Positions 8,070 through 16,016 of a stretch of DNA of 53,801 bases are shown here, piece by piece. The translations under genes and the position numbers were made by a program. Position 1 is the stretch's first letter. Each line of letters starts with the position of its first letter. The notes beneath the pieces are model-generated. The model saw nothing but the letters and a program-made list of their open reading frames with translations. It searched no databases and had not been told where the DNA came from. Source of the DNA: Acidobacteriota bacterium (GTDB lineage: Bacteria > Acidobacteriota > JAAYUB01); the NCBI GenBank assembly GCA_016935015.1, contig JAFGRT010000030.1, forward strand, positions 1 through 53,801. The letters run 5' to 3'.

Positions 8070-10088
8070 ATGAAAGAGAATCAACCCTTCCCCGAGAATC
8101 ATCCCGAGCACGAAACGCCGGAAACGGACATCGTGCCCGAGGAGAGTGAACAGGCCGAACGAGAGACGGCCGAAGCCCAACAAGAAAAGGAAGCATCTGC
8201 TTCGCCGGTGCCGACCGAGACCCCAGTGGAAGAGACGATGGAGGCCGACACTGTCCCTGCCGATGAACCGGCGGAGACGCAGGGTGAAGGCGAACCTCCG
8301 CCGGAACCGGCGGTTTCGCCCGAGCCGGTGACGACGGCGGCGGAATTTGAGGCCCCGGTCGTCCGCTTTGCCGAAAGTGAACCAGAACCCATGGCGGAGA
8401 CCCCGCCGCCGAGCGAGCCGGAAGCAGCGGCTGAAGTCGCCGTCGATGACGATAAGGGCGCCCTGGAAGCCAAGGCGGAACCGTCGGCCGTTGCCGCCGG
8501 GGAGGCCTCGCCCTCGGAAGATATGGCCGAAGAGACACTATCGCCGGCCATGGAAAAGCTGACGGCCGACCAGGATGCCGCACCCACGGAATTCGAGAAG
8601 ATGATGGAGGCCTACGAGCAGAAGATCGCCGACGTGCGCAAGGGATCTTTTGTTGAAGGCAAGATTGTCAAGATACAGGAAGACAATGTTCTGGTGGATA
8701 TCGGCACTCGGTGCGAAGGCATTTTCCCGGTGGACGAGATCAAGGACAAGAACGGGAACCTGAAATATTCCGAAGGCGATCCCATTATCGTCCAGGTGCT
8801 GTCGTCCGCTATCACTGATTTCAGCATCCGGCTGTCCCATAAAAATGCCCGAAACTATGAACTGCTGGAAGAACTCCGCAAGAGTTACCAGGAGGGTACG
8901 CCCGTCGAAGGCACCATCGTCGAAGCCATCAAGGGCGGAATGCGGGTGGATATCCATGGGCTGGAAGCCTTTTTGCCGGCCTCCCAGGTGGAACCTCGTT
9001 ATGTGGAAAACCTGGAGCAGTATGTTGGGCTGGCCGATCGGTTCCGCATCGTGAAATTCAACATCCGCCAGAAAAAGATCGTCGTCTCCCGCCGGGCCGT
9101 TATGGAAGACGAGATGGAAGAGCGCAAGGCAGAACTGTGGAATACGCTGCAGTTGGGCGATAAGGTTAAAGGCAAGGTATCCCGGCTGACCGGCTATGGT
9201 GTGTTTGTGGACCTGGGCGGGGTGGACGGCCTGATCCATATCTCGAACCTCTCCTGGGACAAGGTTAAAAAACCGTCGGAATTGGTGCGGGTGGGCCAGG
9301 AGATCGAAACCCAGATCATCGAGCTCGATCGGGAACGGGAGCGCATCGGCCTGGGCCTGAAGCAGATGGTGGAAGATCCCTGGCTGACGGTGAGCGATCG
9401 CTACTTCGTGGACCAGCGTGTCACCGGCGTGGTGGAGAAACTGGAGAGTTTCGGAGCCTTCGTGAAACTGGAGCCCGGGATTACGGCCTTGATTCCCATT
9501 TCGGAGATGAGCTGGATCAAGCGGATCAACCATCCGTCAGAGGTCCTATCCAAGGGGGATCAGGTGGAAGCCATGGTCCTGCGGGTGGATCAGAACGAAC
9601 GGAAAATTTCCCTGTCCCTGAAGCAGGTAACGCCTTCACCTTTCCAGCATTTTGTGGATCAGCACCAGATCGGCGAAATCCTGGACGGCGAGGTCACCAA
9701 CGTGGTCGGCTACGGCGCCTTCGTCAAACTGGATGAAGGCGTGGAAGGGCTGCTGCACATCTCGGAGCTCTCCTGGCTGCCGGTGCGTAATATCGATGAA
9801 TTCGTCAAGGCGGGTGAAAAAATCCAGGTCAAGATCATCGGTGTGAACCGGGAAGACGAGCGGATTTCACTTAGCGCCAAGCTGAGCGAACCGCCCGAGG
9901 ATGAACAAGACAACGTGAAGAGCGACACGCGCGGGGTCCGGGACGACCGGCGGCCGCCCCGCAAGGGAGCACGGAAGGACAAAGGCGAAGATCAGCACTA
10001 TATCCTGAAAAAGGTGCCTTCCTCTTCCACCAAACTGGGCGAGATGTTCCCGCAGGATTTATTGGACAAGATGAAATCCAAGAAATAA
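8070..10088 (+). CDS. rpsA: 30S ribosomal protein S1 with long acidic N-terminal extension
   Basis: A 672-residue S1 protein, which helps the 30S subunit bind and unfold mRNA. Residues 1 to about 185 are low complexity and rich in Glu, Pro, Ala and Val, with no recognisable domain. Five S1 OB-fold repeats follow, starting near residues 192, 278, 365, 450 and 536 (GSFVEGKIVKI, GTPVEGTIVEA, GDKVKGKVSRL, DQRVTGVVEKL, GEILDGEVTNV). Repeats 3 and 5 carry the RNA-binding GYGVFVDL/GYGAFVKL and GLxHISxLSW patterns. The tail (residues 610-672) is basic. The ATG at 8070 has AGAGG 9 bases upstream and no in-frame alternative before the domains except within the extension. The extension is unusual for S1, which normally starts at the first repeat. 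Confidence 0.93.
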   Translation: MKENQPFPENHPEHETPETDIVPEESEQAERETAEAQQEKEASASPVPTETPVEETMEADTVPADEPAETQGEGEPPPEPAVSPEPVTTAAEFEAPVVRFAESEPEPMAETPPPSEPEAAAEVAVDDDKGALEAKAEPSAVAAGEASPSEDMAEETLSPAMEKLTADQDAAPTEFEKMMEAYEQKIADVRKGSFVEGKIVKIQEDNVLVDIGTRCEGIFPVDEIKDKNGNLKYSEGDPIIVQVLSSAITDFSIRLSHKNARNYELLEELRKSYQEGTPVEGTIVEAIKGGMRVDIHGLEAFLPASQVEPRYVENLEQYVGLADRFRIVKFNIRQKKIVVSRRAVMEDEMEERKAELWNTLQLGDKVKGKVSRLTGYGVFVDLGGVDGLIHISNLSWDKVKKPSELVRVGQEIETQIIELDRERERIGLGLKQMVEDPWLTVSDRYFVDQRVTGVVEKLESFGAFVKLEPGITALIPISEMSWIKRINHPSEVLSKGDQVEAMVLRVDQNERKISLSLKQVTPSPFQHFVDQHQIGEILDGEVTNVVGYGAFVKLDEGVEGLLHISELSWLPVRNIDEFVKAGEKIQVKIIGVNREDERISLSAKLSEPPEDEQDNVKSDTRGVRDDRRPPRKGARKDKGEDQHYILKKVPSSSTKLGEMFPQDLLDKMKSKK

Positions 10089-10125
10089 CTGCGTCGACGG
10101 CGCAGTCGGGCGAAAACCGCGATGA

Positions 10126-10959
10126 GTGGCCCCGGTCAAACAGCCGGCACCGCTCAATGGATATCCCGTCGCTGCAGTCGCGTCCATGGGAAAAAAAGCC
10201 TACTCAAAACCGACCCGATCCGCCCCCCAGAACCAAACGGTCCCTTCCTTGTGCTGTGTGTATCTGAATCTCGGCGACGATGAATTCGTCATCGCGGAAG
10301 AAGGGTTGACCCTGCAGCCGATGGCATCCGCACGGGATGTTCTTGCCTATATCGAGACCTGCGGGCAGCCGGAAGAATGTCTTCTGGTGGCTGTCTCCCG
10401 CAACCTGATGAAAAACTACCTGGCACTGTCCACGCTGTTTTTCAACGAGCGAACCCACGATGTGACATTCCTGCCGGTCATTCACGCCCGGCATCGCATC
10501 CCGCCGTTCAAGGATTTCCTCTTTGGCCGTGCACCCCGCACCCTCGCGCGGCTGGATGCGGCGACCCTGGACGAACTGGTGATCCAGCGGGTCATGGATC
10601 GGCGCCGGTTTCAGCGGATACCGGTGGAATTCGTCGCCTTCGCGGCTCCGCCGGGTGCGGATGAGCCGGTCCCGGTGGTCTGCCGGAATATCAGCTGGGA
10701 TGGAACCTATTTTGAAACCAAGCGGGACCTGAAATTCGAAAAATTCATGATGGTGTTGCGTTCCCGCCTGCATAAAATCGAGTTGCCGGCCCGCATGGTC
10801 CGCAAAATCTACATCGATACGCCGCCGCGCCGCTTCGGCTACGGTGTGCGGTTCGGGATGCCGCTGCCACTGACCCTGATTCAGTATATGTTTATGAAGT
10901 ATATGAAAGATACGGTGGTCCCAGTCGGGGAAAACACCGATGAACTCGCCGGTTCCTGA
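10126..10959 (+). CDS. PilZ-domain protein (probable cyclic-di-GMP receptor)
   Basis: A 277-residue cytoplasmic protein. Residues about 40-150 form a domain I do not recognise (starting LCCVYLNLGDDEFVIAEEG). A C-terminal PilZ domain then shows both cyclic-di-GMP-binding signatures: RxxxR at R160-R164 (RRFQR) and NxSxxG at N188-G193 (NISWDG). Both motifs are intact, so ligand binding is likely. The domain ends with a hydrophobic segment IQYMFMKYMKDTV. The start is uncertain: a GTG at 10126 with no clear Shine-Dalgarno sequence, or an ATG at 10186. The next gene encodes an HD-GYP phosphodiesterase, so the pair may sense and degrade the same second messenger. Confidence 0.78.
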   Translation: MAPVKQPAPLNGYPVAAVASMGKKAYSKPTRSAPQNQTVPSLCCVYLNLGDDEFVIAEEGLTLQPMASARDVLAYIETCGQPEECLLVAVSRNLMKNYLALSTLFFNERTHDVTFLPVIHARHRIPPFKDFLFGRAPRTLARLDAATLDELVIQRVMDRRRFQRIPVEFVAFAAPPGADEPVPVVCRNISWDGTYFETKRDLKFEKFMMVLRSRLHKIELPARMVRKIYIDTPPRRFGYGVRFGMPLPLTLIQYMFMKYMKDTVVPVGENTDELAGS

Positions 10960-11018
10960 TGATCCGCCGCCCCGGGGTGGGCCCGCCTTTTTATCCCTGG
11001 TTTACGATTTGTCAACTG

Positions 11019-11027
11019 TGCTATACT
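11019..11027 (+). promoter_or_regulatory. Extended -10 element before the HD-GYP gene
   Basis: TGC-TATACT forms a TGn extended -10. No convincing -35 is seen at 17 bases (GGTTTA). The GTG start of the HD-GYP gene lies 50 bases downstream. Confidence 0.45.
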
Positions 11028-11076
11028 TGGTTGAAATTGCGCGCCTCGCGCCTATTTTACCCGCAAGGTCAGGCCG

Positions 11077-12849
11077 GTGTCCAAGATCAAGTCCATCATT
11101 CAGGATCAGAAAAAGGGAAAGATTTTCAATCTGCTGCTGATCTTCATGCTGATCGTGGGGACCATTCCGCTGGTGATCAGCGGCTACAACCTGATTTCCT
11201 ACAACAAGAACATTCTGGCCCGTGATCAGCAGGTGCTGCACCAGCAGATCTGCAAGGCCGTTGCCAGTGAAATCCGGCTGTTCCTGCAGTCCTGCTTCAA
11301 CATGATCATCACTTTACAAAAAGGCCTGGAGCTCAATTTTGCCGAGGGCGCATCGGAAGAAATCTTCACTTCGGCGAAGACCCAAAATATTCTCGAATCC
11401 CTTTTCGACGCCCACGACCGGATCATCTATATCAATGCCATTTACCGCAACGGAAAGGGTGTCCAGAGCGGTATTCTGATGAATGAAGAAGAGCTCCAGG
11501 GCGACATCCAGCGTGCCTTTCACCATTGTCTGGAAGTCAGTGAAACCTTTGTATCCCGGCCGCGCTATTCGCCAAAATCCAACCAGGTCTATATCACCAT
11601 CGGCAAGCGTGTATCTTCGGGGGACGAGGCCGGCGGTGTCCTGATCTTTGTCTACAACATGACGGATGTCTACGTCAACATGCGCCGCATTGACTCGGGC
11701 AACACCGTCTTCGTGTTGGACGACACGGGGAGCCTGATCCTGCACCCCAATATCCAGCTGTTCTCCAAAGAAGTCAATATGGCGCAGCACCCCATATTCC
11801 AGGAGATGAAAAAGCTCCGCACCCATGCCATTTCCACCTTCCCTTTTGAGGAAAAGTCGGGCGAAACCATGGTGGGAATGGTTGGCTCTGTTTACATGAT
11901 TCCTGAAAACCACGTCAACTGGGGGGTCGCCGTGCAGACGCCCGAGGATGTTGCCAATCTGGATATCGTGAAAATGCAGCTACAGACCATCACCTGGATC
12001 GTCCTGTCCATCATTCTGGCCCTCATCATGAGTTTTATCTTCTCGCAACGCCTCAGTATTCCCATTCAAAAACTGACGGCCAAGACGCTGTCCATCACCG
12101 ATGGCAATTTCAGCGAGCGGGTGGACATCCAGTCGCGGAACGAAATCGGTATTCTGGCGGACAACTTCAATCTCATGTCCGAGAAGATCGAAAACTATAT
12201 CGAGCGCCTGAAGAAGGCCGCCGAACAGAATCGCCAGCTGTTTATCGGGGCCATCCGCACACTGACGGCGGCCATCGATGCCAAGGACCCGTACACGCGC
12301 GGTCACTCGGAACGCGTGACGCAGTACGCCCTTCTCATCGCCCGGGAAATGAACCTGCCGGCCAAGGACATCGAACGCATCTACCTGGCCGGACTATTGC
12401 ACGATGTGGGAAAAATCGGTATCAGCGATTCGATTCTGCAGAAACCGGGCCTGCTGACGGAAGAGGAATATTCCCTGATGAAGCTGCATCCTCAGCTCGG
12501 TGCCGATATCATGAACCAAATCCCCCAGCTCAAGGAGGTCTTACCGGGAATCCGCCATCATCATGAGTGGCTGGACGGATCCGGTTACCCGGATGGTTTG
12601 TGCGGCGATCAGATCCCGCAGGATGCCCTCATCATCGGCGTGGCCGATTGTTTCGATGCCATGACCACCGAGCGGCCGTACCAGAAACCATTCACCGTGG
12701 AGGCGGCGCTTTCCCGAATCAAATCATTTATCGGCAAGCGGTTCGCCGCCGGGCCGGTGGAGGCGCTCTGGCGGGCGTATGAGAAGGGGAAGATCGCTCA
12801 GCCGGATCAGACTGAAATCAAGAAGTACAGATACATCACGAGTAACTGA
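11077..12849 (+). CDS. Membrane HD-GYP cyclic-di-GMP phosphodiesterase with Cache sensor and HAMP
   Basis: A 590-residue sensor-effector. A first membrane helix (about residues 18-38) is followed by an extracytoplasmic sensor of about 270 residues with Cache-like features (VFVLDDTGSLILHPN, NWGVAVQTP), a second helix near residues 307-328, a HAMP linker (residues 330-385, IPIQKLTAKTLSITDGNFSERV), and an HD-GYP domain. The latter has H442-D443 in HDVGKIGI, HHHEWLDGSGYPDG with intact GYP, and ADCFDAMTTERPY. All catalytic metal ligands appear present, so hydrolysis of cyclic-di-GMP is expected. The start is a GTG at 11077. It is followed after 2 bases by the small roadblock-like gene. Confidence 0.9.
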   Translation: MSKIKSIIQDQKKGKIFNLLLIFMLIVGTIPLVISGYNLISYNKNILARDQQVLHQQICKAVASEIRLFLQSCFNMIITLQKGLELNFAEGASEEIFTSAKTQNILESLFDAHDRIIYINAIYRNGKGVQSGILMNEEELQGDIQRAFHHCLEVSETFVSRPRYSPKSNQVYITIGKRVSSGDEAGGVLIFVYNMTDVYVNMRRIDSGNTVFVLDDTGSLILHPNIQLFSKEVNMAQHPIFQEMKKLRTHAISTFPFEEKSGETMVGMVGSVYMIPENHVNWGVAVQTPEDVANLDIVKMQLQTITWIVLSIILALIMSFIFSQRLSIPIQKLTAKTLSITDGNFSERVDIQSRNEIGILADNFNLMSEKIENYIERLKKAAEQNRQLFIGAIRTLTAAIDAKDPYTRGHSERVTQYALLIAREMNLPAKDIERIYLAGLLHDVGKIGISDSILQKPGLLTEEEYSLMKLHPQLGADIMNQIPQLKEVLPGIRHHHEWLDGSGYPDGLCGDQIPQDALIIGVADCFDAMTTERPYQKPFTVEAALSRIKSFIGKRFAAGPVEALWRAYEKGKIAQPDQTEIKKYRYITSN

Positions 12850-12851
12850 TC

Positions 12852-13211
12852 ATGCCGTTCACGAAAATTCTGTCGGATCTTGTGGACGAGGTTGATGGAT
12901 CTTTGGGGGCAATATTCCTTGACGATGAATGCGAATATGTGCAGTACTTCGGCCATATCGATTCCTTCCGCCACAAACTGCTGGGGGCCTATCAGGGGAT
13001 TCTGTTCGGACAGGTGAAGAAACGAATCGATCATCTGTCGAAGGTGGCTCCCCTGAAAATCGTGTCGGAATACGAGAACGCCCAGTTCATCACCATCCAA
13101 CTCAAATCGGGCTATTTTCTGGTATTGGCCATGGACCGGCAGGCCAATATCGGTAAGGCCATGAAAGAGATCGAGCGGGTGGCCGAAATTATCAACCGCG
13201 AAATCATCTGA
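12852..13211 (+). CDS. Roadblock/LC7-like small protein (MglB-type candidate)
   Basis: A 119-residue protein with the sequence pattern of the roadblock/LC7 fold: an N-terminal amphipathic helix (FTKILSDLVDEVDG), a strand pair (LGAIFLDDECEYVQYFG), a long central helix (SFRHKLLGAYQGILFGQVKKRIDHL), then strands (LKIVSEYENAQFITIQL, YFLVLAMDR) and a C-terminal helix (GKAMKEIERVAEIINREI). Roadblock proteins such as MglB act as GTPase-activating partners of MglA-type GTPases. An MglA fusion lies at 33200-35443, so it is a candidate partner, though not adjacent. The family call rests on pattern, not on a definitive motif. It begins 2 bases after the HD-GYP stop and is likely cotranscribed. Confidence 0.65.
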   Translation: MPFTKILSDLVDEVDGSLGAIFLDDECEYVQYFGHIDSFRHKLLGAYQGILFGQVKKRIDHLSKVAPLKIVSEYENAQFITIQLKSGYFLVLAMDRQANIGKAMKEIERVAEIINREII

Positions 13212-13262
13212 CAACCGGGCCGCCACCGATGGCCGGTGTGGGGTGCGGAAAAGGAGACAGAT

Positions 13263-14027
13263 ATGTTGCTGGCGGTGGATATCGGAAATACCGACATACA
13301 TTTCGGGATTTTTGATGAGAAGGGACTGCAGGTCGAGTGGCGCCTGCGGACGCGTCCGGAGCAAACCGCCGATGAATACGGTCTCGACTGTGTCAATGTG
13401 CTGCGGCATTTCGGCCTCAACAAGGATCAACTCTCCCGGGTGCTGATCGCCTCGGTGGTTCCTGTGCTGGACACCACCATCACCGCCATGTGCCGCAAAT
13501 ATATCGGCCATGAACCCGAATTTATCGACGCCACCCGGCAGCAGTTTCTTGCCATCGACTATGTACCGCCCACCGACGTGGGCGCCGACCGCGTGGCCAG
13601 CGCCGTGGCGGCGTATCTCCGCTTCGGCGCGCCCCTCATCATCATCGATTTCGGCACAGCCACCACCTTCGACGCGGTGGACCGGCACGGCGTCTACCTA
13701 GGCGGAGCCATCGTGCCCGGCGTGCTGCTGTCCGCAGAAACCCTCAGCCGGCACGCCGCCCGGCTGCCCGATGCCGCTGTGGCGAAACCGTCGCAGGTTA
13801 TTGGTCGGAATACGGTGGAAAGCGTCCAGTCCGGGCTCTACTACGGTAGTCTGCTGATGGTCGAGGGAATGGTGGCCCGGTTCAGGGAACAGCTGGGCCG
13901 GGACGCCAAAGTGGTGGTCACCGGTGCCTTGCTGGACGTCTTCCGTGACGACCTGACGGGGGTGACCGCCTACGAGCGGGATCTGACCCTGACAGGGTTG
14001 TACTATATACATAGTAAAAAAAGTTGA
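13263..14027 (+). CDS. coaX: Type III pantothenate kinase
   Basis: A 254-residue CoaX that phosphorylates pantothenate in the first step of coenzyme A synthesis, in the ASKHA fold. Visible motifs are LLAVDIGNTDIHFGIFD (phosphate 1 loop), PPTDVGADRVASAVAA (pantothenate/dimer site), LIIIDFGTATTFDAVD (phosphate 2 loop) and GGAIVPGVLLSAETL. Length is typical. The ATG at 13263 follows AAGGAGAC by about 6 bases. The last nine codons lie in an unusually AT-rich spot that contains the 16-bp palindrome at 14001-14016. It is followed by an unknown gene four bases away, an rRNA methyltransferase gene and comEC, all tightly packed. Confidence 0.94.
   Translation: MLLAVDIGNTDIHFGIFDEKGLQVEWRLRTRPEQTADEYGLDCVNVLRHFGLNKDQLSRVLIASVVPVLDTTITAMCRKYIGHEPEFIDATRQQFLAIDYVPPTDVGADRVASAVAAYLRFGAPLIIIDFGTATTFDAVDRHGVYLGGAIVPGVLLSAETLSRHAARLPDAAVAKPSQVIGRNTVESVQSGLYYGSLLMVEGMVARFREQLGRDAKVVVTGALLDVFRDDLTGVTAYERDLTLTGLYYIHSKKS
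14001..14016. repeat. 16-bp palindrome copy 1 (inside coaX 3' end)
   Basis: TACTAT-ATAC-ATAGTA is a perfect 6-bp inverted repeat with a 4-base centre, in an AT-rich island at the end of coaX. Three more copies follow at 15182, 16576 and 16986. Confidence 0.8.
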
Positions 14028-14031
14028 TGAC

Positions 14032-14760
14032 GTGACCCGATTGAACTACTTCAATTATTACACGGAGATTGAGGAATTCTTCATCCAGAAGCGGGGGAAA
14101 CACATCCTGCTCTCGCCCCTGGACTGGATGCTTATCGAAACCTGGCGGGAGATGGAGATCCCCCTGACGGTAGTATTGCGCGGCATCGATCGGGCGGTGG
14201 CGCTTTTTCAGGAAAAGGAGAGCCGCTACCGGTTCGTCAATTCCCTGTATTACTGCAATCAGGCGGTGCTGGAAGAGCAGGAAAAATACCTGCTGAGCAA
14301 AACCGGGGGCGCCGCCGGGGTGGGAGCCGGCGACGCCGAAAGCGAAGGCGCGGCGGTAGCGGATGACACGGCGGCCGTGCAGATGGAGGAGCATGTGCGC
14401 AGTTTCCGCCAGGCGCTGCTGGCCTTCGTGGAATCACAGCCGACGGAACGGGTCAGGGAGACAGCGGACCGTCTGGAGAAGCGGCTGGAGGAAATTCTGG
14501 CGGCTCACCAGTCCGGCTGTGATGCAGAAGGGTTAGAGCGTTATCTGATGATTCTCAACGATCTGCTGAATCCCTGCCTGGAGGAATGCCTGACGCCGGA
14601 GGAGAAGAAAGAATTGCTGCGCGAGTGCCGGGCGGAACTGCGGCATCATCGCCGGAACCTGCCACCGGAGATGTATGAACGAATATTGCGCAATCTCTAT
14701 CTGAAAAAGCTCAAAGAGCATTTCCGGATTCCAGACCTTTCACTGTTGAATATCCCATGA
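14032..14760 (+). CDS. Conserved-looking hypothetical protein between coaX and rlmD
   Basis: A 242-residue protein that I do not recognise. The N-terminal 80 residues look compact and folded (LNYFNYYTEIEEFFIQKRG, LSPLDWMLIETWREMEIPLTVVLRGIDRAV). Next comes a low-complexity Gly/Ala linker near residues 85-115, then a helical C-terminal half with many Glu, Arg and Leu. The middle (RETADRLEKRLEEILAAH) could form a coiled coil. Four cysteines do not form an obvious metal site. It starts at a GTG four bases after the coaX stop and overlaps the methyltransferase start by 4 bases (ATGA), so translation of the three genes is probably coupled. The neighbours suggest a housekeeping role, but no function can be named. 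Confidence 0.75.
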   Translation: MTRLNYFNYYTEIEEFFIQKRGKHILLSPLDWMLIETWREMEIPLTVVLRGIDRAVALFQEKESRYRFVNSLYYCNQAVLEEQEKYLLSKTGGAAGVGAGDAESEGAAVADDTAAVQMEEHVRSFRQALLAFVESQPTERVRETADRLEKRLEEILAAHQSGCDAEGLERYLMILNDLLNPCLEECLTPEEKKELLRECRAELRHHRRNLPPEMYERILRNLYLKKLKEHFRIPDLSLLNIP

Positions 14761-16016
14761 CGGTACGTGAAACCGCTGAAGTTACCATTGAGAAGCTGGT
14801 CCATCGGGGGGCAGGCCTGGGCCGCCTGCCGGACGGCAAGGCGGTTTTCGTGCCGTATTCGGTTCCCGGAGAGCGGCTGCGGGTGCACGTGACGGAAGAG
14901 CGCGCCTCGTTCGCCCGCGGCGTCATCGAGGAAATACTGACGTCGGCGCCGGGTCGGCGGGAACCGCCGTGTCCGTATTTCGGGGAGTGCGGCGGGTGTC
15001 AGCTGATGCATCTGGAGTATGCCCGGCAGTTGGAATGGAAGCAGAAGATCCTGGCCGAGATATGGCGCCATCAGCAGCCGGCGGATTGTGGCACCTCCCG
15101 GCACCGAGAGTTCGGGTACCGGCAGCGGATTCGGCTGCATGTACGTCCGGAGGCGGATCGGCTGGGATTCATGCACCAAAATACTAAAAGTATAGTAAAT
15201 ATTGAGGACTGCCTCTTATGTCACCCGGCCATCCGCGAAACATTTCCCTGGCTGCGCCGGCAACTGTTGCCGAAATTGCTGGAGCTGGCCCTGCCGGTGC
15301 GGGAGATCCTGCTGGCGGCGGGCGATGACCCGCCGGCCGCAGTCTGGCTGCAATCCTCCAGCCCGCTGGACGGCCGGCAGCTGGCGCGGTTGCGGCGGTG
15401 GAGCCCCTATCCGCTCAGCGGATCCGGTGCCGGCAAGGATGCGCCCCGGGTCCGGCTGGACATCGGTGGTGTTTGTTTCGAGGTAAGTCCGGATACGTTT
15501 TTCCAGGCGAACTCGGGCGCCGTTGCGGAATTGTGGCAACACCCCGCCCTGGAGGTGCCGCCGGAGAGCCGGGTACTGGAATTGTACGCCGGCCTCGGCC
15601 TGTTCACGCTGTTCCTGGCTCGACGGGTCCGCGAGGTTTGCGCCGTAGAGGGCAACCCTGAGGCCCGGCGACTGTTCGACCGGAATCTGGCCCTGAATCC
15701 GGCGGCCCATGTGACCTTCCACCAGCATAGTGTCGAACGCTGGCTGGAAGAATGGCGCGGTGATCGTCCCACAGTGGATACCCTGTTTCTGGACCCGCCG
15801 CGCACCGGGTTGAGCCGCCCGGTCCGTCAGCGGCTGCCGGAGCTTTCCTTCCGGCGCATTCTGTATCTGTCCTGCGATGCCACCACCCAACACCGGGACC
15901 TGCAGGCATGGCTGAATGGCGGGGAGTACGGGCTGAAGTCCCTCACGATGTTCGATTTCTTTCCCAATACCTTTCATTTTGAATGTCTGGCAAGGCTGTA
16001 TGAACACGGTTCCTGA
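14757..16016 (+). CDS. rlmD: RlmD/RumA-type 23S rRNA (uracil-C5) methyltransferase
   Basis: A 419-residue SAM-dependent RNA methyltransferase. An N-terminal TRAM domain (residues 1-60) is followed by a [4Fe-4S] site, C72-X5-C78-X2-C81 (CPYFGECGGC), with a fourth ligand in DCLLCHP. The catalytic domain has the SAM loop VLELYAGLGLFTLFLA, LDPPRTGLSRP, and the catalytic Cys373 in YLSCDATTQHRDL. It probably methylates U1939 or U747 of 23S rRNA (E. coli numbering); the exact target cannot be fixed. It overlaps the preceding gene by 4 bases and the comEC start by 17. One copy of the TACTAT-N4-ATAGTA palindrome lies at codons 142-147 in a locally AT-rich stretch. Confidence 0.9.
   Translation: MTVRETAEVTIEKLVHRGAGLGRLPDGKAVFVPYSVPGERLRVHVTEERASFARGVIEEILTSAPGRREPPCPYFGECGGCQLMHLEYARQLEWKQKILAEIWRHQQPADCGTSRHREFGYRQRIRLHVRPEADRLGFMHQNTKSIVNIEDCLLCHPAIRETFPWLRRQLLPKLLELALPVREILLAAGDDPPAAVWLQSSSPLDGRQLARLRRWSPYPLSGSGAGKDAPRVRLDIGGVCFEVSPDTFFQANSGAVAELWQHPALEVPPESRVLELYAGLGLFTLFLARRVREVCAVEGNPEARRLFDRNLALNPAAHVTFHQHSVERWLEEWRGDRPTVDTLFLDPPRTGLSRPVRQRLPELSFRRILYLSCDATTQHRDLQAWLNGGEYGLKSLTMFDFFPNTFHFECLARLYEHGS
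15182..15197. repeat. 16-bp palindrome copy 2 (inside rlmD)
   Basis: TACTAA-AAGT-ATAGTA has one mismatch in the 6-bp arms. It sits in an AT-rich island within a G+C-rich reading frame, where AAT ACT AAA AGT ATA GTA codons are used. Confidence 0.75.

Noticed and set aside
13839-13850. CTACTACGGTAGT palindrome in coaX as a fifth copy of the repeat
   Set aside because: The spacer is 3 bases rather than 6 and it is not in an AT-rich island, so it does not fit TACTA-N6-TAGTA.
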